This document shows, piece after piece, positions 1 to 8,720 of a stretch of DNA of 64,000 nt. Under the pieces are notes generated by a model. The model was given only the letters and a program-made list of their open reading frames with translations. It was not told the DNA's origin and searched no databases. This stretch comes from Ruminococcus sp. FC2018 (GTDB lineage Bacteria; Bacillota; Clostridia; Oscillospirales; Ruminococcaceae), in the NCBI RefSeq assembly GCF_000621805.1, contig NZ_JHXH01000004.1:122563-186562 (forward strand), read 5' to 3'. Position numbers and translations under genes: made by a program. The number at the start of each line of letters is the position of its first letter. Positions within the stretch are counted from its first letter, which is position 1.

Positions 1-5
1 ATACT

Positions 6-23
6 ACATCTTATATAAGATGT
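6..23. repeat. 18-bp perfect palindrome
   Basis: ACATCTTATATAAGATGT is a perfect inverted repeat about 60 bp upstream of the promoter of the long untranslated transcript. It could be an operator or chance AT-rich symmetry. Nothing else is recognised in bases 1-80. Confidence 0.4.
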
Positions 24-85
24 CAAGGGTTTGTTTGTAAAAGTAATATTAAATATAATTTTTTAGAAAATGTTGAAAAAAACTA

Positions 86-114
86 TTGACAAGTAACAAA
101 AAGTGTGCTATATT
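86..114 (+). promoter_or_regulatory. consensus sigma-A promoter of the long untranslated RNA
   Basis: TTGACA (86-91), 17-bp spacer, TATATT (109-114). Start of transcription is expected near 121. An 80-codon frame that begins at 86 uses the -35 box itself as its start codon, so it cannot be translated from this transcript. Confidence 0.8.
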
Positions 115-671
115 ATGTACAAGAAATCAAAGACCGAACAACTCACTTGGAGGTGAGGCTGAACACAGGCGGAAAGAGCGGTGCACCGGCGCAGGCGCAC
201 ACAGCGTTCGCAGGTGGTTTTGTATAGTAGGCAGATGGCTGCATACATCCGACCGATGTTTCTGTAGCGAAGCCGAAGACAGACGGTTTGAGATTACTTT
301 GATCGTGAACTATACCGGGTTGAAGTGAACACGCTGCGAGCTCTTGATGTTATCGGGAGTTATGGATACAGCGAGGAACTCCGTGAAGTTTAATCAGACA
401 CGAAAGGAGCGAGTCCCATGGGCGCACTGGATATTAAGAGTGGTAGCCATAGGCTCGGCGGTTTAGGTAATTAAGAGGATCGGGACACGGACGTAAGAGC
501 CGTCAGATCAAAATTCAATGATTTACATAAGACTTTACCGCCTTGCCTGATGGAACACGAACTAATTTCAGACCTTCAAAGCAAGGCTGCCATATTTTAC
601 AACTGAATATTTACGGCTTGGATGCCAAATTGACGTAACGTTTTTATTATATTGGAATGGAGTTGTTTCCC

Positions 672-710
672 ATGCACGATTTTGATTATTTTGACGAGAA
701 AGAAATATGA
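672..710 (+). CDS. possible 12-aa micropeptide
   Basis: ATG preceded by GGAATGGAG at a 9-nt spacing encodes MHDFDYFDEKEI and a stop, strongly acidic. Its stop overlaps a second ATG (MMKE, stop at 719-721), as in translational coupling. It lies in the long untranslated transcript. It may be chance: no homologue is known to me. Confidence 0.2.
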   Translation: MHDFDYFDEKEI

Positions 711-784
711 TGAAAGAGTGATTCCGGTGTAATATGTATTTTAGCTTGTAATATCTCGTATATATGTTTTAGGAGTGATGCACT

Positions 785-820
785 ATGAAAATAGTTTGCA
801 CAAGGTTCTTGAACATCTGA
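785..820 (+). CDS. possible 11-aa micropeptide, repeat copy 1
   Basis: ATG with AGGAG 9 nt upstream encodes MKIVCTRFLNI. The paralogous frame at 912 encodes MKMLCTKCLNI. Two of the differences between them are synonymous (AAC/AAT and ATC/ATT), which hints at selection on the peptide rather than only on RNA. Function unknown. Confidence 0.3.
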   Translation: MKIVCTRFLNI

Positions 821-911
821 AATTAAGGAGTGAGTCCGCCAAGACATTTACGAGTTTGAAGCTCTTTTTAAAAGAATTCTGAACTATTTTTACAGACGGG
901 AGTGGTGCACT

Positions 912-947
912 ATGAAAATGCTGTGCACAAAGTGTTTGAATATTTGA
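912..947 (+). CDS. possible 11-aa micropeptide, repeat copy 2
   Basis: MKMLCTKCLNI, with GGGAG upstream. It is the second copy of the peptide at 785. The ATG lies in the loop of a possible GTGCAC/GTGCAC hairpin, which could gate its translation. Confidence 0.3.
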   Translation: MKMLCTKCLNI

Positions 948-1478
948 CAGACAGGAGTGAGACCGCCAGAAAGTTCAGTTTTTAAGCTTTAGTTGAAAGC
1001 TTTACTTGATTTGATATCATTCTATCCGAAAGGAAATTAAACCAATGGCTTGATTAAACGCATTTTACAATGCACGTACTTAAATTATTACTTTTACCAT
1101 GTCCGCAGATCTCATATTTCCATAGGTAATAAATCCGGCAGGTCGGTGTTTTTTCGACAGCCCGGACCTTTTCGGAGATTGATCCGAGAGAAATAGCTGA
1201 TTTCTGTCGACGAAATTCTATGAAGGGCGTGAGTCCAAAGTACAATTTATGATTTCAATTTGACTTTACGATAATTAACCGAAAGGTGTGAGTCCGAAAT
1301 TCTGTTTTAAATGAATGATGTGAACAGCGTTTGTTCACTCACAGGACGTTTAATTCTACGAAAGGTGTAAAGTCCAATGGCTTAATTTGATTTCAAACCA
1401 ATTATTCTTTTTGATTGGAGTGAGTTGCGATGTGCTAACCAATTTTAGTACATATGCATTTAGATAGTTGAAATATAC

Positions 1479-1507
1479 AGAGAGCAGCGTTTTTGCTGCT
1501 CTCTTTT
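1479..1507 (+). terminator. intrinsic terminator of the long RNA
   Basis: AGAGAGCAGC / GCTGCTCTCT perfect 10-bp stem, loop GTTTTT, then TTT. It closes the transcript started at ~121. Confidence 0.85.
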
Positions 1508-1529
1508 GCTTGTATGCTAATGTATACAA

Positions 1530-1562
1530 TAAAATGCCCACTGCCTGAATGACAGTGGGCAT
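1530..1562 (-). terminator. terminator of the aldo/keto reductase gene
   Basis: ATGCCCACTG / CAGTGGGCAT perfect 10-bp stem (1534-1562), followed on the minus strand by TTTATTG. It lies just past the stop of the reductase gene. Confidence 0.8.
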
Positions 1563-1571
1563 AGATCGTTG

Positions 1572-2540
1572 TCATATCTTGTTTTCAAGAAATGCTACCG
1601 TTTTTTCATCGTACCTCAGATCCTGAGCAGCCATGTTTTCTTCTATCTGCCACGGTCTGGAAGCCGCAAACACAGAGGTTACAAAAAACGGCTGGCTGGA
1701 AAGATATCCAAAGGGTATTACTGCCGGAGATGCGCCGGTCCTTGCACTGAGTTCCTTTACCCTGGCAAGCCTTGCAAGGTTTGCAGTGCTTGCATACTGA
1801 CCCTCCGGGAGATACTGGGCAGCGTCGCCCTTGGCAAGCTTTGAAAAGAAGCCCTTAGCCTGCGGTGAAAACGCCATAAGCGGAAATTTGTTCTCGCTGT
1901 ACCAGCGAAACTCCCTTGTGTCCATGCAAACAAGTGTGGGATCGCCCAGAATACTGCTGCTTGCGTGTGCAAGGCTGTAATAGATCTGACTTATCCTGAT
2001 CGGCTCCATGCCGTTTTTTGCTGCAAAATCATTTGCCGCCTGTATCCTCTGGCATGACCAGTTTGATACGCCGATAAAGTGCGCCTTTCCGCTTTGGTAT
2101 ATATCATTGAGCACAGGCATTATCTCCTCAACAGGGACCTTTGTATCGTCACGGTGCAGGAAAAATATATCCACATGATCTGTGCCAAGACATTCAAGGC
2201 TGTCATTTATGTCCTTTTCAAGGTCTTCCCTGCTCAGTCGGTTCTCGTCCATGTGTCCCATGGCAGGGTGACCGCCCTTTGTCGCCAGAACTATTTTATC
2301 ACGGTTATTGCGTGCCTTTATCCACCGCCCGATAACTCCCTCGCTTGAATTATGACCGTCCTCCAGCCAGTCGCAGTAGACCCTTGCGGTATCTATAAAC
2401 CAACCACCGCAGGAGCAATATGTATCCAGAAGCTCAAAATACACATCGTCATTGTCGTGGCGCATGAAATCACTTGTGCCAAAAGTGAGCGAAGGCAGCT
2501 CTATCTGGTATTTTTCGTTTTTCAGCGTGTAGCTTATCAT
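1572..2540 (-). CDS. aldo/keto reductase family oxidoreductase
   Basis: Cytosolic NAD(P)H-dependent reductase of the AKR superfamily, TIM barrel, substrate unknown. The catalytic tetrad is visible: Asp of FIDTA, Tyr of RVYCDW, Lys of LATKGG and His of FFLHRDD; the C-terminal part has the SPQAKGFF and PAVIPFGYL segments of the family. An upstream in-frame ATG at 2573 exists, but the ribosome site GGGGGAG lies inside that extension and is correctly spaced (9 nt) for the ATG at 2540, giving 322 residues. Monocistronic, with its own terminator. Specific substrate cannot be told. Confidence 0.85.
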   Translation of the reverse strand: MISYTLKNEKYQIELPSLTFGTSDFMRHDNDDVYFELLDTYCSCGGWFIDTARVYCDWLEDGHNSSEGVIGRWIKARNNRDKIVLATKGGHPAMGHMDENRLSREDLEKDINDSLECLGTDHVDIFFLHRDDTKVPVEEIMPVLNDIYQSGKAHFIGVSNWSCQRIQAANDFAAKNGMEPIRISQIYYSLAHASSSILGDPTLVCMDTREFRWYSENKFPLMAFSPQAKGFFSKLAKGDAAQYLPEGQYASTANLARLARVKELSARTGASPAVIPFGYLSSQPFFVTSVFAASRPWQIEENMAAQDLRYDEKTVAFLENKI

Positions 2541-2705
2541 ATTACACATCTCCCCCTTATATAATTCAATCAACTACAAGAAAAGTATATCATAAATTTT
2601 ACGCCAATTTCAAAATTTTTTGTTAAATTATTCACAACATATTGGTACAACAAATATATGCTTTTAATCAACAGCATATGATTTTTTAGCAACGGAGGTT
2701 TTATC

Positions 2706-2963
2706 ATGGAAGATATCGAATACAGATACGATACCCAGCTTCTTATTGATGCTGAAAACCTTGACGAGGACGAGGTAAGCGAATACTTTGAGAAAAACTT
2801 TAAAGGCGACTGCCTGCTGGCTATAGGTGACGAAGAGGTAATGAAGATACATTATCACACCAATGAGCCATGGAAGGTCCTGGAGTACTGCGCAAGCCTG
2901 GGAGAGATCTATGATATCGTCGTTGAGGATATGGACAGACAGTCAAGAGGTCTGAAGGGTTGA
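2706..2963 (+). CDS. stand-alone FakA/DAK C-terminal-like domain protein
   Basis: 85 residues that resemble the segment of fatty-acid-kinase subunit A and related Dak proteins containing the pattern GDxLLxxGDExxxKIHxHTNEPxxVLEYxxxLGEI. The DhaL-type kinase domain and the rest of the ~550-residue protein are absent. The start has its own ribosome site (ACGGAGG) and the stop lies in the loop of its own terminator, so it looks like a complete small gene rather than debris. In FakA this region supports interaction with the lipid-carrying FakB partner; whether this protein does so is unknown. Confidence 0.6.
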   Translation: MEDIEYRYDTQLLIDAENLDEDEVSEYFEKNFKGDCLLAIGDEEVMKIHYHTNEPWKVLEYCASLGEIYDIVVEDMDRQSRGLKG

Positions 2964-2979
2964 ACCCTTCGGACTTTTT
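2950..2979 (+). terminator. intrinsic terminator
   Basis: GTCTGAAGGG / CCCTTCGGAC (one G-T pair), 5-nt loop, TTTTT. The stop codon of the preceding gene lies in the loop. Confidence 0.8.
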
Positions 2980-3039
2980 GCTTTTGATGGCGCAGATACG
3001 CTGTTTTTGCCCTTGTGAAGAAAAAATTGCGAAAAGGGC

Positions 3040-3068
3040 TTGACAAGTAAGTTTACTTGATATATAAT
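3040..3068 (+). promoter_or_regulatory. promoter of ylxM-ffh with an inverted repeat in the spacer
   Basis: TTGACA (3040-3045), 17 bp, TATAAT (3063-3068). The spacer holds a perfect inverted repeat, CAAGTAA-GT-TTACTTG (3044-3059), which places a possible operator between the two boxes. Confidence 0.75.
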
Positions 3069-3122
3069 TAGATGTGTTGTAAAGGCAATCAGCTTTACAT
3101 TTTTGGAAAGGAGACGGTCTTC

Positions 3123-3527
3123 TTGAGCAAGAATTTAGGAATGTGTCAGCTTCTTGATCTGTATGGCGGTCTGCTTACCGAGAAACAGCGTGACATAATG
3201 GATATGTACTATAACGATGATTTTTCACTTGGCGAGATCGCAGACCATTACGATATTTCCCGCCAGGGTGTCCACGATGCGATCAAGCGGGGTGATGAAG
3301 CCCTTGAGGAATACGAAAGCAAGCTGGGACTGCTGGACGCAGACAACGCTCACAAGCAGGAAATACTTGAATACAAAAAGCTTGCGCTGGATGCATTCAA
3401 CGAGTGTAATGCCCATCGCTCCTTCCGCTCGGTAGCCGAAAAGATAGTGACCTTGCTGGAAACGTTCGATGAAAGGCTTGCGGATTACGAGAATCCGGAG
3501 CCGCAGGAGGAAGAATCAAAGGATTAA
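3123..3527 (+). CDS. ylxM: YlxM family DNA-binding protein (SRP-associated)
   Basis: 134 residues with a sigma-70 region-4-like helix-turn-helix (LTEKQRDIMDMYYNDDFSLG then EIADHYDISRQGV), the hallmark of the YlxM/p13 family found next to ffh in Firmicutes, where it is thought to influence SRP function or expression. I chose TTG at 3123: AAAGGAG lies 10 nt upstream, and the ATG at 3072 is only 3 bp after the -10 box so it cannot be on the mRNA. The C-terminus is acidic and coiled. ffh starts 12 bp later. Confidence 0.85.
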   Translation: MSKNLGMCQLLDLYGGLLTEKQRDIMDMYYNDDFSLGEIADHYDISRQGVHDAIKRGDEALEEYESKLGLLDADNAHKQEILEYKKLALDAFNECNAHRSFRSVAEKIVTLLETFDERLADYENPEPQEEESKD

Positions 3528-3539
3528 CGGAGGATATAT

Positions 3540-4952
<1,413 letters not shown>

Positions 4953-5018
4953 CAGACCGATAGATATCAACTAAGGATATTTATTTATACAAGTAAGACA
5001 ATCGGAGGTGAAAATATA

Positions 5019-5258
5019 ATGGCAGTAAAGATCAGACTGAGAAGGATCGGTGCTAAGAAGGCTCCTTTCTACAGAATCGTTGTTGCAGATTCAAGATACC
5101 CAAGAGACGGACGCTGCATCGAGGAGCTTGGCTACTATGATCCTACCAAGGAGCCTACCGTATTCAAGGTAGACGCTGAGAAGGCTAATGCCTGGATCGC
5201 AAAGGGTGCTCAGCCCACAGATACAGTTAAGGCACTTTTCAAGAAGAACAACATATAA
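5019..5258 (+). CDS. rpsP: 30S ribosomal protein S16
   Basis: 79 residues starting [20 protein letters not shown], the standard S16 opening, with [14 protein letters not shown]. Assembly protein of the 30S body. AGGTG-type ribosome site just upstream. Follows ffh at 66 bp; followed by a leader with alternative hairpins before khpA. Confidence 0.97.
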   Translation: MAVKIRLRRIGAKKAPFYRIVVADSRYPRDGRCIEELGYYDPTKEPTVFKVDAEKANAWIAKGAQPTDTVKALFKKNNI

Positions 5259-5274
5259 GCTTGTACTTCAAAAA

Positions 5275-5337
5275 CCAGTAAGGCACTTATCCCACCACAG
5301 CCTTACCGGTTTATCCGGTGGGGAGACCCACCGTTTT
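5275..5337 (+). promoter_or_regulatory. attenuator-like alternative hairpins between rpsP and khpA
   Basis: Hairpin 1: CCAGTAAGGC (5275-5284) with GCCTTACCGG (5300-5309). Hairpin 2: CGGTGGG (5316-5322), loop GAGA, CCCACCG (5327-5333) followed by TTTTC, a terminator. The loop of hairpin 1 holds another CCCACC (5291-5296) that could pair with GGTGGG and disrupt the terminator. This suggests partial termination with a possible antiterminated state. Confidence 0.5.
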
Positions 5338-5362
5338 CTTTGTGGGAGAACGGAGTTCAGAC

Positions 5363-5596
5363 ATGAAAGAATTACTTGAAACAATAGTTTCAGAGCTTGT
5401 TGAAAACAAAGACGCTGTAGAAGTGGTTGTTGACGAGCCAAACGAGGAGGGCATAATCGTGTATCATCTGCACGTGGCTTCCGAGGATATGGGCAGGGTC
5501 ATCGGCAAGCAGGGGCGTATTGCAAAGGCTATCAGAGTTGTTATGAGAGCAAGCGCTTCAAGAAAAGATCAGAAAATAATGGTCGAGATAGACTGA
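5363..5596 (+). CDS. khpA: KH-domain RNA-binding protein KhpA
   Basis: 77 residues with a single KH domain; the nucleic-acid-binding loop GRVIGKQGRIAKAIR is clear. In Firmicutes KhpA pairs with KhpB/Jag and affects cell elongation and division. The ATG at 5363 has CGGAG 8 nt upstream; an in-frame upstream start at 5318 falls inside the attenuator hairpin and is not used. Classic position after rpsP. Confidence 0.9.
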   Translation: MKELLETIVSELVENKDAVEVVVDEPNEEGIIVYHLHVASEDMGRVIGKQGRIAKAIRVVMRASASRKDQKIMVEID

Positions 5597-5607
5597 TAAA
5601 AACAAAG

Positions 5608-5631
5608 GCTTCGCTTATGCGGAGCTTTTTT
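5608..5631 (+). terminator. terminator of the ffh operon
   Basis: GCTTCGC / GCGGAGC with loop TTAT, then six T. Confidence 0.8.
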
Positions 5632-5635
5632 ACTG

Positions 5636-5682
5636 CAAAAAAAAACGGCATGAGGATCATGATCGTCCCCGTGCCGTTTCTA
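5636..5682 (-). terminator. terminator of ruvX
   Basis: On the minus strand AACGGCA ... TGCCGTT closes a hairpin and is followed by a run of nine T, 10 bp past the ruvX stop. Confidence 0.7.
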
Positions 5683-5690
5683 ATTATTTT

Positions 5691-6128
5691 TTAATCTGTC
5701 TGAGCTGCCCGGGAATTTTTTCTCCTGTATTCCAGATAGCTTTCAAGGATTATGCTGGCTGCCACAGTATCCACAACAGCCTTTCTTGCCTTGCCTCGGA
5801 CATTGGTGGTGTTGAGAATATTATGCGCCGTAACTGTCGTTGAACGCTCGTCCCACATCTGCACCGGGCAATCCACCAGCTCTCTGAGCAGAGCCGCAAA
5901 CTCCTCACACTTCTCCGCACGGGGACCCCTTGTACCGTTCATATTTATGGGAAGCCCCACTATGATATGCTGAGCACCTCGTTCTTTCGCCGTGTCCGCA
6001 ACCTTCTGTGCCAGACGGGCAGGGTCTCTTTCAGTTACAGTTCCCACAGGCGAAGCCAGAAACTCGGAATTATCACTTATTGCAATTCCTGTTCGCACAT
6101 CACCGTAATCAACGGCAAGTATTTTCAT
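5691..6128 (-). CDS. ruvX: Holliday junction resolvase-like protein RuvX/YqgF
   Basis: 145 residues with RNase H-like fold: MKILAVDYGDVRTGIAISD carries the first acidic residue, IVGLPINMNGTRGP the middle motif and VDTVAASIILESYL the C-terminal Asp. The family acts in 16S rRNA 5' processing and possibly recombination. Transcribed away from the manA operon; the two share the 6129-6442 region. Confidence 0.92.
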   Translation of the reverse strand: MKILAVDYGDVRTGIAISDNSEFLASPVGTVTERDPARLAQKVADTAKERGAQHIIVGLPINMNGTRGPRAEKCEEFAALLRELVDCPVQMWDERSTTVTAHNILNTTNVRGKARKAVVDTVAASIILESYLEYRRKNSRAAQTD

Positions 6129-6244
6129 CCTCTTCCCTCCCGATAGTTTATACCATGCCGCAGATTATAACACATCCTGTATGCAAAGTCAAGCAAAAAC
6201 GTATAAAAAAATCTAAAAAACAACGTTTTGTAACCCACTTTTTG

Positions 6245-6274
6245 TTGACATAAAGGCATATAATGTGATATACT
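6245..6274 (+). promoter_or_regulatory. promoter of the manA operon
   Basis: TTGACA (6245-6250), 18-bp spacer, TATACT (6269-6274). It predicts a ~160-nt untranslated leader before manA. Confidence 0.7.
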
Positions 6275-6291
6275 AATAGTTGATTTAAAAA

Positions 6292-6418
6292 GGGGCATTG
6301 CCCCGTAATTATAGCCAGACCGGGGTAAGCTCATCAGAGTTTCGGTGAGTGATCTTTTCCCTTTGGCGAAAGACTGATATGACCGCCGCCTTTCAGGCAA
6401 GGGACATGGGTCGTGGCT
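6292..6418 (+). ncRNA. structured 5' leader of manA, riboswitch-like, class unknown
   Basis: A small hairpin GGGGC-ATT-GCCCC (6292-6304) is followed by a closed domain. P1 pairs AGCCAGACC (6313-6321) with GGTCGTGGCT (6409-6418), 9 bp with one bulge. It encloses P2 CTCATC/GGTGAG (6330-6335, 6344-6349), P3 TCTTT/AAAGA (6353-6357, 6369-6373) and P4 GCCT/AGGC (6388-6391, 6395-6398). I compared it by memory with SAM, TPP, FMN, glycine, ZTP, lysine, cobalamin and c-di-GMP aptamers and found no match. The ribosome site AAAGGAG lies 16 nt past P1. Confidence 0.45.
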
Positions 6419-6442
6419 GCTAAGTACAAAAGGAGAACATAA

Positions 6443-7409
<967 letters not shown>

Positions 7410-7420
<11 letters not shown>

Positions 7421-7724
7421 CGGCAAGGAATTCTTTATCACTTTTCTTGCTTCCATAGCTATAAATCTGGGGCTTATGGTGCTTTATTACTATCTTCATG
7501 CAAAGCACGGATTTATGCCCGGTCTGGATATTCCCAGATTTACCACGGTAACGGTAGTCTTTACAGCGTTTTTCGCCGGTCTTATATGCTATTTCAGGCA
7601 CAAGGAAAAAAGCGATGTTCACGGTGCGGTGTTTCTGTGCACTGTGATCGGTCTGTTAGGAGCGTTTATCGGCTCGGTGGGCGGTGCTGTGACTGCGGCA
7701 AATCTATTCGGAAAAATAAGCTGA
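7410..7724 (+). CDS. small three-helix membrane protein, unknown
   Basis: About 104 residues with three predicted membrane helices (FFITFLASIAINLGLMVLYY; TTVTVVFTAFFAGLICYF; FLCTVIGLLGAFIGSVGG). It overlaps the end of manA. The start is uncertain: GTG 7410, TTG 7407 or TTG 7398; AAAGGG at 7391-7396 favours 7407-7410. Not recognised; its place between manA and glk suggests co-expression with sugar metabolism only. Confidence 0.65.
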
Positions 7725-7753
7725 ATGAAAATAAATAAAACGGAGGGCTAACA

Positions 7754-8719
7754 ATGAAGTATTACATAGGCATTGATCTGGGTGGAACAAACATCAAGGC
7801 AGGAGTGGTAAACGAGAATTACGAGATAATCTCAAAGGCTACCACAAAGACCTTGCTTCCAAGACCTGCGGAGGAGATCTGCGCCGATATGGCAAAGGTA
7901 TCTCTGGAAGCTATGGAGCAGGCAGGACTTAAACTTGACGATATTCAGTCCGTAGGTATCGGTACACCGGGAACAGCCAACTCGGAAACCGGTATAATCG
8001 AGTATTCAAACAACCTGGGATTTTTGAATCTGCCGGTTGTTGAGCTTATGCAAAAGCACATAAACAAGCCTTTCTATGTTGAAAACGACGCCAACGCAGC
8101 TGCTTACGGCGAGTTTATCGCAGGCGCAGCAAAGGGCGCAAATGATGCGGTATGCATTACCCTGGGAACAGGTGTAGGCGGCGGAATAATAATCAACGGC
8201 AAGATCTATTCCGGCTTTAACTTTGCAGGCGCAGAGATCGGTCACACCGTGGTTGACCCTAACGGTCCGGAATGTACCTGCGGAAGAAAGGGCTGCTTTG
8301 AGGTGTTCTCCTCTGCAACCGGTCTTGTGAGAATGACCAAGGAAGCTATGCTTGAGGACAAGGCTTCTATTATGTGGCAGATGAACGAAGAGGACGGAAA
8401 GGTATCTGCAAGAACTGCATTCAACGCTATGAGAGCAGGCGACAGAGCAGGTAAGGCTGTTGTTGACAAGTACATAAGATATCTTGCTTGCGGTATCACC
8501 AATACAATAAACATCTTCCAGCCGGATATACTTTGCATCGGCGGAGGCGTTTGCAACGAGGGCGACCCGCTGCTGCTTCCTCTTAAAGAGCTGGTTGCTA
8601 AAGAGGTATACACTAAGAACTCTGCAAAGAACACGGAGATAGTTATTGCAAAGCTTGGAAACGATGCAGGCATAATCGGCGCTGCGTTCCTTGGACAGGA
8701 TCATAAGGGAGTAAACTGA
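7754..8719 (+). CDS. glk: ROK-family glucokinase
   Basis: 321 residues. IGIDLGGTNIKAGVV is the ATP phosphate-binding loop, ENDANAAAYGE holds the catalytic Asp, and GHTVVDPNGPECTCGRKGC is the ROK zinc signature (CxCGxxGC). Phosphorylates glucose (or another hexose) at the start of glycolysis. Lies 29 bp after the small membrane gene; next gene starts 1 bp after its stop. Confidence 0.92.
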   Translation: MKYYIGIDLGGTNIKAGVVNENYEIISKATTKTLLPRPAEEICADMAKVSLEAMEQAGLKLDDIQSVGIGTPGTANSETGIIEYSNNLGFLNLPVVELMQKHINKPFYVENDANAAAYGEFIAGAAKGANDAVCITLGTGVGGGIIINGKIYSGFNFAGAEIGHTVVDPNGPECTCGRKGCFEVFSSATGLVRMTKEAMLEDKASIMWQMNEEDGKVSARTAFNAMRAGDRAGKAVVDKYIRYLACGITNTINIFQPDILCIGGGVCNEGDPLLLPLKELVAKEVYTKNSAKNTEIVIAKLGNDAGIIGAAFLGQDHKGVN

Positions 8720-8720
8720 T

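Larger units (their letters stand above)
771..1024 (+). repeat. two tandem copies of a ~127-bp composite repeat
   Basis: Copy 1 starts at 771 and copy 2 at 898. Each has GGAG-TG(A/G)TGCACTATGAAAAT, a short frame ending in TGA, then ~55 bp on a second motif GGAGTGAG(T/A)CCGCC (827-840 and 954-967). In copy 2 GTGCAC boxes flank the ATG and could pair; copy 1 keeps the shorter TGCA pair. Conservation is patchy, so the duplication is old. Confidence 0.65.
121..1507 (+). ncRNA. candidate large untranslated RNA (~1.4 kb), family unknown
   Basis: A near-consensus promoter and a perfect 10-bp terminator bracket this interval, yet it has no gene-length frame. The first ~500 nt are GC-richer and show local stems, for example GCCTTGC (540-546) with GCAAGGC (582-588), and ACGG/CCGT around 488-503. 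From ~650 on it is AT-rich and carries a recurring motif AGGnGTGAGTCC: clear copies start at 405, 826, 953, 1224, 1284 and 1363, with weaker ones at 716, 771, 898, 1031 and 1416. A strong hairpin GTGAACA/TGTTCAC sits at 1320-1338. I do not recognise an Rfam family; large ornate RNAs such as ROOL are conceivable for the first ~550 nt, but no consensus was available to compare. The alternative is a polycistronic mRNA of very small peptides (see 672, 785, 912). Confidence 0.5.

Noticed and set aside
86..328. 80-codon ORF at the start of the window
   Set aside because: Its start codon is the -35 box of a consensus promoter, it has no ribosome site, and its composition (many Arg/Cys/His) is not protein-like.
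430..500. T-box-like GAGTGGTAGCC in the long RNA
   Set aside because: The T-box antiterminator core needs GGGTGGNACCGCG; the match is partial and no terminator or aminoacyl gene follows.
771..1024. CRISPR array
   Set aside because: Only two units of 127 bp, repeats diverged, no cas genes.
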